Source: Cognatishimia activa (GTDB lineage Bacteria > Pseudomonadota > Alphaproteobacteria > Rhodobacterales > Rhodobacteraceae). Taken from it: a stretch of DNA of 64,000 bases. Of the stretch, positions 50,727 through 58,608 are shown one piece after another. A program made the translations under genes and the position numbers. The notes beneath the pieces were generated by a model. That model worked only from the letters and a program-made list of their open reading frames with translations. It was not told the origin of the DNA and did no database searches. Within the stretch, counting starts at the first letter, position 1. Each line of letters begins with the position of its first letter. The DNA is taken from NCBI RefSeq assembly GCF_017798205.1, contig NZ_CP060010.1:1984001-2048000 (forward strand). The letters run 5' to 3'.

Positions 50727-52093
50727 TGAACCAGGTCCTACTATCATCGAATCCTCGCTCACTAGACGTTACAGTTCTGGAAGCGGCAAACGGAAAAGAA
50801 CATGGTCCGGAAGTCTTGGTGCTCGGTAGCGACATCCAGTTTTCGACACATGCTCTTGAGTCCTATGCGACGTCGAATTGGGACCCCGTCGTTTTCGATG
50901 CGATGGTTGTCGCCGCTGCTGTCGAATACTGTGATCGAAGCTTGGTGCGTTCCAAACGATCATGGGCGCGGAGATTCACGATCAGGGTTCCAGTTCATGA
51001 CCAGGATCGCTGGAACGCTCCTCAAGTTTCTTCGGCGTTACACGATGCACTCTGCTTTTTAACGGGGGACAGCTGGCATTTCCAATTCGTTTCGCGTGAA
51101 GAGAGCGAGGCTCCGCCTAGGCAAGGCTTTCTCGAAATGCCTCCAAAAACAGAAGCAACACTTGCGTTCAGCGATGGCATGGATTCACGGGCCGTCGCTG
51201 GACTTGTGCGCGCAGAGTTGGGGCAGGCGCTAGTAAGGGTCAGGCTTGGCTCCAAACGCTCGGATAGGCCTTCCAACGGAGAGCCATTTACAGTTATCCC
51301 GTACAAGCTAAAGAAGAAGCCGCACAACGCTGAGCCAAGCGCTAGGAACCGTGGGTTTCGCTTCGCGATTATTAGTGGACTCGCATCCTATATCTGCGGC
51401 GGGTCCCAGATTGTCATTCCAGAAAGTGGTCAAGGGGCGTTGGGTCCCGTGCTTGCGCCGGTCGCGCACGCTTACCCCGACTATAGAAATCATCCAGCGT
51501 TCCTAAGACGCATGCAAAGCTTTCTCAGCGCATTACTTTGTGTCGAAATTACCCATTCGTTTCCTCGCATCTGGTACACCAAAGGACAAACGCTTGCCGC
51601 GTACATCGCCCTTGGGACGGATCCTATGGAATGGAAAACGACACGCTCCTGCTGGAAGAGTGCCCAATGGAGCTCTGTCGATGGGCAGTTTCGCCAATGC
51701 GGCGTTTGTGCGGCATGTATGTTGCGGCGCATGAGCGTGCATGCTGCGGGACAGTCGGAGGTTTCCGATACTTACGTAGCGTACGATCTTTCGGCAAGCG
51801 ACTTGGCGCGTAGCGTACCTGGCTCGTTCAAAAAAATGAACAAATCCTTTCGTGAATATGCCATTGCAGGAGTGCTCCACATGGATCACCTGGCTGATCT
51901 TACAAGGGAAGATGGGCACGCGATTCTAAGGCGTCAAGCGATCGAGATTGCTGACGCACAAGGCATGTCGGTTGAGCAGACAGAGCATAAAATCAGAGAA
52001 ATGATCCAGCGACATGCCGACGAATGGAGTGCTTTTGTCGCTTCACTGGGAAGTGGGTCATTTGTAAAAAACTGGGTTCGAGGTGAGCGATGA
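50723..52093 (+). CDS. QueC-like ATP-pyrophosphatase (7-cyano-7-deazaguanine synthase homologue)
   Basis: A 456-residue protein, about twice the size of housekeeping QueC. The PP-loop is FSDGMDSRAVAGL (about residues 149-161; usual SGGxDS, here SDGMDS). The C-terminal zinc site is intact: SCW (Cys about 310), then QCGVCAACMLRRM (three cysteines). The segment IPESGQGALGPVLAP matches the QueC substrate loop. About 145 residues precede the PP-loop and form an extra N-terminal domain. No other queuosine gene is near, and it lies in a defence-rich island, so a role in a QueC-dependent defence system is likely. It overlaps both neighbours by ATGA. Confidence 0.82.
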   Translation: MMNQVLLSSNPRSLDVTVLEAANGKEHGPEVLVLGSDIQFSTHALESYATSNWDPVVFDAMVVAAAVEYCDRSLVRSKRSWARRFTIRVPVHDQDRWNAPQVSSALHDALCFLTGDSWHFQFVSREESEAPPRQGFLEMPPKTEATLAFSDGMDSRAVAGLVRAELGQALVRVRLGSKRSDRPSNGEPFTVIPYKLKKKPHNAEPSARNRGFRFAIISGLASYICGGSQIVIPESGQGALGPVLAPVAHAYPDYRNHPAFLRRMQSFLSALLCVEITHSFPRIWYTKGQTLAAYIALGTDPMEWKTTRSCWKSAQWSSVDGQFRQCGVCAACMLRRMSVHAAGQSEVSDTYVAYDLSASDLARSVPGSFKKMNKSFREYAIAGVLHMDHLADLTREDGHAILRRQAIEIADAQGMSVEQTEHKIREMIQRHADEWSAFVASLGSGSFVKNWVRGER

Positions 52094-53274
52094 GCAGTAG
52101 GCAAAAGTCGGTTTTGGATGACACTTCCGTTGGCGAAAGACTTCGGATTGCGCGTGAGAGTGCGCGCACTACGCAAGCAGAAGCAGCGGATACTATTGGC
52201 GTGGCGCGAACAACGCTTATCGCCATTGAGAAAGGGCAGCGAAGGATTCGAACACATGAGTTGCAGAAGCTTGCATCCTTGTATGGAATGTCTGCGAACG
52301 CACTGCTCAGGAGCGAAGCGGTCCATCTTGACCTAATCCCTCGTTTTCGAAAGTTGATGCAAAGCGCCGAAGACGATGTACTGGATGCAGTGAAGCTTCT
52401 TAACGATTTGGTGTGTTCAGAAGTGGAGCTTGAAGATGCTTTGGGTGTACGAAGACAACTAAGCTATCCACCGGAACGACCACTGCTTCCCGGCAACGTA
52501 AGGGCACAAGCCGAACAAGATGCCCAAGAACTCCGAGATTGGCTTGGACTGGGATCTGGACCGTGCTTCGACATCATCTCGATCCTTGAGCTTCAAATCG
52601 GAATTCGCGTTTTTCTGAGACCGCTTCCGCCGAAGATATCTGGTCTCTTTGCGTATGATGAAAGAGCAGGAGCTTGCATGCTTCTGAATTCGAACCATCC
52701 CCCAGAACGGACTGTTCAAACGGCACTACACGAATTGGCACATTTTATCTCGGCTCGGCGTCAGCCTGAGGCACTGCTTTCGGAGAAAGAGCACAATTCT
52801 CGAGATGAAGTTTATGCCAACGCCTTTGCGAGATGCTTTTTGACACCGGCTAGAGCGGTGAGGCAACGCTTTGCGGAGTTAACGGCAGGCCAATCACGAC
52901 TTACACGTCGCCACATAATTCTTCTAGCTCATGCCTTTGGTGTTTCGCGAGAGGCAGTGACGCGTCGCCTTGAAGAGCTTGGTCTTGCAAAACGGGGGAC
53001 ATGGGACTGGTTTATAGCCAATGGAGGCATTTCAGATGAACAGGTTCGGCAAGTGGTGGGTGATGGCTCGGAGAGGTCGGTAGACGCTTTCAAGCCACGC
53101 GGTCCAATCCCTCCACGCATCGCGCTGTTGGCTACGGAGGCATGGAAACAGGGACTATACAGTGAAGGACAACTGTCAAGTTTGCTTGGCATAAGTCGTT
53201 TCGACATACGTGCGCTTGTCGATGAAAATGGCAATGAGGAAGGCGAGGCTGATGAGTTGTTCAAGCTTTCCTGA
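52090..53274 (+). CDS. XRE helix-turn-helix plus ImmA/IrrE metallopeptidase
   Basis: A 394-residue two-domain protein. Residues about 15-70 are an XRE fold (GERLRIARESARTTQAEAADTIGVARTTLIAIEKGQRR; broken in the text for sense, with the recognition helix in GVARTTLIAIE). The zinc motif HExxH is TALHELAHFIS at about residue 218, and the downstream glutamate is in DEVYANAFARCFL. A winged C-terminal part follows. ImmA/IrrE proteins cleave repressors or regulators upon a signal. It is coupled to the QueC-like gene upstream (ATGA) and to the PIN gene downstream (23-base overlap). Confidence 0.85.
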   Translation: MSSRQKSVLDDTSVGERLRIARESARTTQAEAADTIGVARTTLIAIEKGQRRIRTHELQKLASLYGMSANALLRSEAVHLDLIPRFRKLMQSAEDDVLDAVKLLNDLVCSEVELEDALGVRRQLSYPPERPLLPGNVRAQAEQDAQELRDWLGLGSGPCFDIISILELQIGIRVFLRPLPPKISGLFAYDERAGACMLLNSNHPPERTVQTALHELAHFISARRQPEALLSEKEHNSRDEVYANAFARCFLTPARAVRQRFAELTAGQSRLTRRHIILLAHAFGVSREAVTRRLEELGLAKRGTWDWFIANGGISDEQVRQVVGDGSERSVDAFKPRGPIPPRIALLATEAWKQGLYSEGQLSSLLGISRFDIRALVDENGNEEGEADELFKLS

Positions 53275-53872
53275 TCCGTATCGAACGGCGTTTGTTGCAG
53301 ACACGAGTGTGTTAATTAACCTGGAGGCCTCCGGCCATGCAGGAACCATTATTCAGGCAACTACCGGCGTTTTGCTGACAACTAAGAATGCCTTTGATGA
53401 GGTCTTGGCGGGCGAGTTGCAAGGTTATTCAACGGCTGTCGAACTTCGAGATCTTTGCAATTCCGGTGCGCTTGAAATCGTCGAGTTGGGAGGAGCCGAA
53501 GAAGCTGTCTACAGATCGCTGGTCGAAGGTCCAGCCGCACAGACACTCGGTGATGGAGAAGCCGCCACCCTTGCATATGCTGTGGAGAACGATGCTGTTG
53601 CTCTGATAGATGAAAGAAAGGCGCAACGGATTTGCAGAGAGCGTTTTGGCGGAACGCAGGTGACAACAACCACGGACCTGATCCTGCACTCAAATGTCGT
53701 CGCAGAGCTTGGCGATGAGCAGCATGTAGCTGCTGTTCATGCCGCTCTCACAAAAGCCAGAATGCACGTGCCTCGGCACCGGGTTGCAGAGGTTGTAAAG
53801 CTTCTTGGTGTCGAGCGTTCAGTAGATTGCCCAAGCCTGCCACAAAACGCGATTGGACAATCCGCTCTTTGA
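53252..53872 (+). CDS. PIN-domain-like nuclease paired with the ImmA/IrrE protein
   Basis: A 206-residue protein with PIN acidic residues: YRTAFVADTSVLINLEASG (first aspartate), TKNAFDEVLAGEL (glutamate), LGDGEAATLAYAVE (aspartate/glutamate) and VALIDERKAQRICRERF (aspartate). PIN nucleases cut RNA and are common toxins. XRE-ImmA/IrrE plus PIN pairs occur as regulator-toxin modules. ATG 53252 lies inside the end of the previous gene; a longer frame from 53210 is an overlap artefact. Confidence 0.8.
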   Translation: MSCSSFPDPYRTAFVADTSVLINLEASGHAGTIIQATTGVLLTTKNAFDEVLAGELQGYSTAVELRDLCNSGALEIVELGGAEEAVYRSLVEGPAAQTLGDGEAATLAYAVENDAVALIDERKAQRICRERFGGTQVTTTTDLILHSNVVAELGDEQHVAAVHAALTKARMHVPRHRVAEVVKLLGVERSVDCPSLPQNAIGQSAL

Positions 53873-54330
53873 AGGCCGGTCGCGCTGGCCTCAATGGAAT
53901 GGTCTGGGTTTCTCCGGGTTTGACCCAGATTCGGTCGAGGGAATCGCTTAGAGGTAAGGGCAGCTTTCAAGAGCTCTCTTTCTTGTCCGACTGTAGGTGT
54001 CGCCATGCCATGGCGTGCTTCTGCGCTTGGGTTTCTCGCCGTCGAGGTCAAACTGTCGGGTTATGTGATGCCACAGAACACGGCGATTCTGAGAAGGGTC
54101 GACAGGTGCGGATTCAACGTCCGCAACTCACAAAAGCAATCGCCCTGTGACAAAAACCGAATTTCGCCGGAAAGCAAGGGCTATGACTACCTCGTTTTAT
54201 TCAGAACAGCTGACTGCTATGACGAAGTTGCGTCGCAGCATTTGTTTTTTGATCTGAGCGGCGGTTTATGGTCATTCGAACCATTATTTGTTCTTTACCC
54301 TGAGGCATATCAACCATGTTTTAGCATAGT
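53873..54330. other. Gap after the PIN gene without a convincing gene
   Basis: About 460 bases. A dyad CTGGGT...ACCCAG lies near 53910-53930 and could end the operon weakly. A 109-codon frame at 54005-54334 has no recognisable domain and poor codon use; I treat it as chance or a decayed remnant. Confidence 0.5.
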
Positions 54331-54549
54331 CTAAAGAATAAACAGTTCGGAGAGGCTCATGCCAAGCGCCTGCGAGATTTTCTCAATGTTAACTAACGCG
54401 ATGTTGCGCTGACCTCGCTCAACACCACCCATGTAACTGCGATCCAAGCCACACTCGTCCGCGAACGCTTCTTGGGAAAAGCCTTTTTCGGTCCGAAGTG
54501 TCCTGATGCGATTACCGAATTTCTTCCTTATGTCAGCCTGTTGATCCAC
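54331..54549 (-). CDS. Small XRE regulator, controller-protein-like
   Basis: A 72-residue helix-turn-helix protein: [19 protein letters not shown], then [20 protein letters not shown] with the recognition helix, and LGMSLSELF. This is the size and pattern of controller (C) proteins of restriction-modification systems. It starts at GTG inside a perfect inverted repeat (54547-54562), so it can probably repress itself, and is divergent from the Mrr-like gene. Confidence 0.82.
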   Translation of the reverse strand: MDQQADIRKKFGNRIRTLRTEKGFSQEAFADECGLDRSYMGGVERGQRNIALVNIEKISQALGMSLSELFIL

Positions 54550-54562
54550 ACCATTTGGTGTG
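54547..54562. promoter_or_regulatory. Inverted repeat over the XRE start, probable autoregulatory operator
   Basis: CACACCA-TT-TGGTGTG is a perfect dyad with 7-bp arms covering the GTG start of the XRE gene, 124 bases from the divergent Mrr-like gene. Confidence 0.6.
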
Positions 54563-54686
54563 CCCGGTTGATGTTTATATGGCCACGGACTATAAGTACC
54601 ATGGAAAACGTCGTAGTTAATTCTCAGCCAAGGCCATCAAGCCGAGGGGCGGGACGCTATCGACGTCGCCACGAGGTTTTGAGCAT

Positions 54687-55472
54687 ATGTATGTTTTATG
54701 GCGCGTTTTCCGAACACTTTCGATAACAGCGCTCTTTTGGGGAGCGATTATGTTCTTGGCAGTTGCTTGGGATTTTGGCAGCTATCCAACGACCACGGTA
54801 ATTTGCAGTTTCTTGGTAGCGCTCGCTTTTGACGTGCATTGGGCAAATCAGCGATCCAGTTTTCTTGGCACCATTGAAACATTGCCTTTGTTGGTGGCCC
54901 AAAATGAAGGCGTTCTTCTGCGCAAGCTAGACCAAGCAATCGTCACGAACGACTATGGTGCCATCATCGCGGATAGCACGCAGTCCGTCCTTACTGAATT
55001 TCGGAATAGCTGCGGTATTGCTGTCAATGACAACAAGATAACCAAGATAAACAAAATCATCTTGTTTGAAGCCCAACGGCTAAAGAACGAACGCAAAAAC
55101 ACAGGGTTTGATCCTGAGATTTTGCCAACCGATGGCTTTGAATTCGAGCATTGGGTTGCAGAGGCTTTTGAAAAGTTCGGATGGCAAGCCAGTGTGTCCA
55201 GCGCGTCTGGAGATCAAGGGATCGACGTTCATCTTAAAAAATCGGGCTTGAAAGTGGGTGTGCAAGCAAAACTTTATTCAAAGCCTGTCGGCAACAGTGC
55301 TGTTCAAGAGGCGTTGGCTGGCAAGGTCTACTTTGGTTTGGATCGCGTTGGCGTATTGTCGAACGCTGGGTTTACACCAAGCGCCAAGAAATTGGCGCAG
55401 GCAAGCGATGTGGTTTTGATGAGCCCGCACGAAATCCCAAACGCGGACGCTTTACTGTTAGCTCAAGCGTAA
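54687..55472 (+). CDS. Membrane-anchored Mrr-like restriction endonuclease
   Basis: A 261-residue protein. Two N-terminal helices (ITALFWGAIMFLAVAWDFG; TTVICSFLVALAFDV) precede a linker and a C-terminal Mrr-type PD-(D/E)xK domain: GFEFEHWVAEAFEKFGWQAS, GDQGIDVHLKK (aspartate), VGVQAKLYSKP (Q-A-K) and GVLSNAGFTPSAKKLA. Mrr enzymes cut modified DNA and need no partner methyltransferase. The membrane anchor is unusual and suggests cutting at DNA entry. The 54687 ATG is not checked by a clear ribosome site. Confidence 0.82.
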   Translation: MYVLWRVFRTLSITALFWGAIMFLAVAWDFGSYPTTTVICSFLVALAFDVHWANQRSSFLGTIETLPLLVAQNEGVLLRKLDQAIVTNDYGAIIADSTQSVLTEFRNSCGIAVNDNKITKINKIILFEAQRLKNERKNTGFDPEILPTDGFEFEHWVAEAFEKFGWQASVSSASGDQGIDVHLKKSGLKVGVQAKLYSKPVGNSAVQEALAGKVYFGLDRVGVLSNAGFTPSAKKLAQASDVVLMSPHEIPNADALLLAQA

Positions 55473-55578
55473 CAATGGGTTTTGGGTCCTCCTAGGCGAA
55501 GAACGCGACGCGGGGTACGCGCGAGCGCGGAAGTTTTCTAGCGACATAATTTTTCAGCGAATGGTAGTGACACATGTT

Positions 55579-55681
55579 TTGGGACGGTTGGGACAGTTCC
55601 TAGGCTATAGCGCACATATTCGCCGTTTCGTTGCCAATGGCTATGTGCCCCATAGAAGAAAAACTGTCCCTACTGTCCCAA
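55579..55681. repeat. 20-bp near-perfect inverted repeat made of GGGAC units, candidate replication origin
   Basis: The left arm TTGGGACGGTTGGGACAGTT (55579-55598) and the right arm AACTGTCCCTACTGTCCCAA (55662-55681) pair at 18 of 20 positions and are 63 bases apart. Each arm holds two GGGAC units ten bases apart, one helical turn, as in iterons. The site lies just beyond the primase-helicase stop. It could be the island's origin or a primase binding site; a very long terminator is the alternative. Confidence 0.5.
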
Positions 55682-55695
55682 GTCGTTTTCACTGA

Positions 55696-57960
55696 TCATG
55701 GAAATGAGGCGCTGGGCAGGCCTCTATTGGGTCTTAACCCCTTAAATCCACGTTCGCTACCGGACCTATAGCTCTGATAACCACGTTTCTTCATTTCTTT
55801 GCTAAGGGATGCCTTCGACCATGTGCCCAAGCCCTGTGACATAAGAAATGTTTGGAACATGCTGTGCAGTTCAAGGTTGCACACACGTCCGTTGGGATCG
55901 TCAGAAAATCGTTCCTTCAAGAAGGTGCCCAAGGTGTCTTCGGCTTCGAGATAATCGGTTGTTGACGCTTGAACGACCTTGGGAATTTTCAGGCCGTCTC
56001 TATGCCAGTTAACGGCCCCTGTGATAATCCACCTCAAGATAGCAGGGCCCTCTTCGAGCAGTTTGTCACTCAAGTTGGGATCGACTTCTTCAACCGGTAT
56101 CGTAACCTTGAATGGGATGACACACATGCGACGTCGCATTGCTTCATCAATGCCGCGAATTGATGGGGCGTTGTTTGCATCGACGATCAAAGTGCATTGC
56201 GGCTTGAACGTAAAGTTATCTTGTCGCATGTATCGCGCTGTGATGGGGTCACCCCCGGTGATTTGCTTGACCAAGACTTCGTCCCAACTTTTACCAACTG
56301 GTATTTCCGAAGCGCGGGCAAGACGTGCGTTGGATAAATAAGCCAAATCTGTAGCGTGTTGTTCTGTCTTCTTGTCCAGTAGTAGCTTGGGCGAAATGAC
56401 CCGCGCATATTCATTGGAGAAAATTTCCACTAGCGTGTTAAGCCATGTGCTTTTCCCATTCCGCCCAGCGCCATAGGCAAAGAACAGCTTGTGTTCTTTC
56501 GTTGAACCTGTCGCAGCGTACCCGCTCAACCTTTGCAGAAACTCAATAACCTCAGTGTTGCCCTCGCTGATCGAATTGAGGAATTCCAACCAAACCACAG
56601 GTTCGGACGCTACGGGGGAAGGGTCGAATTTTGTTGAGCAAAGGAGGTAATCGTCATGTCGACGTGGTCTGATTTGGCCAGTCTTCAAATCAACTATGCA
56701 TCTCGGTGTGCCGAGCAGAAAAGGGTCTTCGTCCCATTTTAAGAGGCGTCGTGTTGCACCTTCATTTGTTTTCATAAACGCATTGACCGCCATCACCGTC
56801 TTTTGGTCGCCAAGGCGCTTGCGCTTGGATGTGTCACCGGAATCGGGAATACGGCGAAGGTCACGGCGCAACCTTGTGATTTGGTCATTTTTGGTTGTTG
56901 CCCGCGCCCAACGCTGCCCGTTCCATTCAACCCAGCGGTCTTCCTCAGGGATATATAGCATTTCGCCTGCCCAAAACTGTTTGAAAATATGTATCGCCAA
57001 TTCATCATGACTCATGTCTGGATGCAGTACGGGGTTCTCGTCAGCCGTTGTTTTCGGCTTTGAGTAAACGCTCTTACACAATTTGATTGCGTTTCGTATC
57101 GTTCTTGCCCTGTAGTCCGGGCGGCTTTCCCACTTGTCACGCATCAAACCTGAACGCCGAAATAGGCGTTCCATGCGCTGGGCGTCTCGGCCTGTCCAAA
57201 ATGCAAGATGCTGTGCTAGCGCTGCGTCTGCCGCACTATGATCGAACGCGCGTTTATCATCGGGGTACTTTGCACCTAGTTTGCAACCATTGGCGCGCCA
57301 AAGATCACTGAATCTAACGCCGCCAAACGCCGCACTTGCCGAGCAAGACTTGAGCATCAATTCAAGCAGTTCGTTATCATCTTCGGGGCCGTCGTAGCCA
57401 CCGTCACGTCCTTCTCGAAGCGAACCCGTGTCCTTCTCCCTATGTGGCACCACATGAAGTAAATGATCGGTCCAGTCGCGGTCGTTTGCTTCGTATTTGA
57501 TAGGCACAAGCCCGTCTTTGGACAACGCAACAAATCGTTTGTCGGTGTAAAACTCACGGTCTCCATTCCACTTGTTGCGAAGGACTTGTAGGCGGGACGG
57601 GTCACAACGACCAATGATGTGCAGACCGTTACCGCTTGTTGAGAGTTCCCCTAGCGCGCCCGCGAAACCGAGGAATAGCTTTTCTACGTCGGGTTTCCAT
57701 GCGCCTGTAGTGTCCTTTCCATCGTCAATGTCGATGAAAAAGTATCCTTCCCCATTTAACACCCAGCCAATTCCATAAGGTTTGTCTGGCCGTGTTTCGT
57801 CCCATTTGGCAAATGGGACAACGTCTGCATGGCCACGCCAATTCTTAGGATCATGCGCATTTATGTTTCGGCCATACTCATCACACGGGATCTTCTGCCA
57901 TTTGCCGTTTTGAGCGTCCCAAGTTCGTCGATATAGGATAAAACGCGGTGGTAAGTTCAT
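55696..57960 (-). CDS. P4-type phage/plasmid primase-helicase
   Basis: A 754-residue protein. The N-terminal region is a primase/polymerase-like fold (FFIDIDDGKDTTGAWKP with the acidic pair; ELSTSGNGLHIIGRC with the conserved S-G-x-G-x-H). The C-terminal half is an SF3 helicase: Walker A FFAYGAGRNGKSTWLNTLVE, then ASEIPVGKSWDEVLVKQITGGD and the sensor TLIVDANNAPSIRG. D5-type sequence links them. It lets the island replicate when excised. Its start overlaps the preceding small gene's stop by four bases. Confidence 0.9.
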   Translation of the reverse strand: MNLPPRFILYRRTWDAQNGKWQKIPCDEYGRNINAHDPKNWRGHADVVPFAKWDETRPDKPYGIGWVLNGEGYFFIDIDDGKDTTGAWKPDVEKLFLGFAGALGELSTSGNGLHIIGRCDPSRLQVLRNKWNGDREFYTDKRFVALSKDGLVPIKYEANDRDWTDHLLHVVPHREKDTGSLREGRDGGYDGPEDDNELLELMLKSCSASAAFGGVRFSDLWRANGCKLGAKYPDDKRAFDHSAADAALAQHLAFWTGRDAQRMERLFRRSGLMRDKWESRPDYRARTIRNAIKLCKSVYSKPKTTADENPVLHPDMSHDELAIHIFKQFWAGEMLYIPEEDRWVEWNGQRWARATTKNDQITRLRRDLRRIPDSGDTSKRKRLGDQKTVMAVNAFMKTNEGATRRLLKWDEDPFLLGTPRCIVDLKTGQIRPRRHDDYLLCSTKFDPSPVASEPVVWLEFLNSISEGNTEVIEFLQRLSGYAATGSTKEHKLFFAYGAGRNGKSTWLNTLVEIFSNEYARVISPKLLLDKKTEQHATDLAYLSNARLARASEIPVGKSWDEVLVKQITGGDPITARYMRQDNFTFKPQCTLIVDANNAPSIRGIDEAMRRRMCVIPFKVTIPVEEVDPNLSDKLLEEGPAILRWIITGAVNWHRDGLKIPKVVQASTTDYLEAEDTLGTFLKERFSDDPNGRVCNLELHSMFQTFLMSQGLGTWSKASLSKEMKKRGYQSYRSGSERGFKGLRPNRGLPSASFP

Positions 57961-58235
57961 TGGGTTCTCCCTGTCAGAGAAGCTATTGCCTGAACGTGAT
58001 CAGCCATCGAACGTGCTAACCGTTCTGCATCTGAAACTGGCAATGCAACGCCAAAACGCATACCTGTTGCACCGTTTTCAAAACCAAGAAAAATAGCATC
58101 GTCAAATGGGATTAGAACGGTTTTCGTTGGGCTTTCATGCCATGCATTGGTGAACCACTCGTGGAGGTCATTGGCCATCACCAGTTTGACTATGGAACGG
58201 TCTCGTGGCGTATTGCGATTGTTGTTTGAAGTCAT
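57957..58235 (-). CDS. Small unknown protein before the primase
   Basis: About 92 residues (SIVKLVMANDLHEWFTNAWHE; TKTVLIPFDDAIFLGFENG; LPVSDAERLARSMADHVQA). It is soluble and not recognised. ATG 58235 follows AAGGAAGCACC, which decides against the longer frame from 58262. It is translationally coupled to the primase (ATGA), as are many accessory proteins of such units. Confidence 0.7.
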   Translation of the reverse strand: MTSNNNRNTPRDRSIVKLVMANDLHEWFTNAWHESPTKTVLIPFDDAIFLGFENGATGMRFGVALPVSDAERLARSMADHVQAIASLTGRTQ

Positions 58236-58264
58236 GGTGCTTCCTTTTAGAAAATTACGCACGA

Positions 58265-58312
58265 AGCCCGAACCTAGCCCGAACCATACTTTTCCGGGCT
58301 AGGTTCGGGCTT
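58265..58312. repeat. 17-bp perfect inverted repeat built from AGCCCGAACC units
   Basis: Arms AGCCCGAACCTAGCCCG (58265-58281) and its exact complement (58295-58311) frame a 13-base loop. The left side also contains a direct repeat AGCCCGAACC-T-AGCCCGAACC. It lies between the AlpA-like gene and the primase unit, both leftward. A T run follows only on the plus strand, so it is more like a binding or attenuator site than a simple leftward terminator. Confidence 0.6.
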
Positions 58313-58315
58313 TTG

Positions 58316-58564
58316 TTATTCAGCGGGTTCACCTTGTGAGTTTGTAAGGGAAGCGCCCGCCAAGCGGGCATCGAAGGCATCTAGATCAGAGTCGCGCCAA
58401 AGGATACGATGACCAACTTTAACAGGGCGAGGAAAGCCAATGCTCGGCTCGTCCTGCCACCTATAAAGAGACGAGCGGCTAATCTGGTAGCGCTCTTGGA
58501 CTTGGTTGCTTGAAAGGTAGACCATGTAAATGTTCCCAGTTGTTTCAACTGGTTTCATGGTCAT
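58316..58564 (-). CDS. AlpA-family helix-turn-helix protein (excisionase/regulator)
   Basis: An 82-residue protein with the AlpA/MerR-like winged helix: YLSSNQVQERYQISRSSLYRWQ, then FPRPVKVGHRILWRDSDLDAF. Such proteins control integrase activity in P4-like islands and act as excision directionality factors. It lies between the integrase unit and the primase unit. Confidence 0.82.
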   Translation of the reverse strand: MTMKPVETTGNIYMVYLSSNQVQERYQISRSSLYRWQDEPSIGFPRPVKVGHRILWRDSDLDAFDARLAGASLTNSQGEPAE

Positions 58565-58608
58565 TTAAAAAGCAACATCCAGCACGGACGGGATATTAAC
58601 ATTTATAA

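Noticed and set aside
50163-53872. Calling the operon a QatABCD system
   Set aside because: A QueC-like protein is present, but no QatA-type ATPase and no TatD-type nuclease; ImmA/IrrE and PIN genes stand in their place.
54005-54334. 109-codon frame between the PIN and XRE genes
   Set aside because: No recognisable fold, no ribosome site, and codon use unlike its neighbours; probably chance or a remnant.
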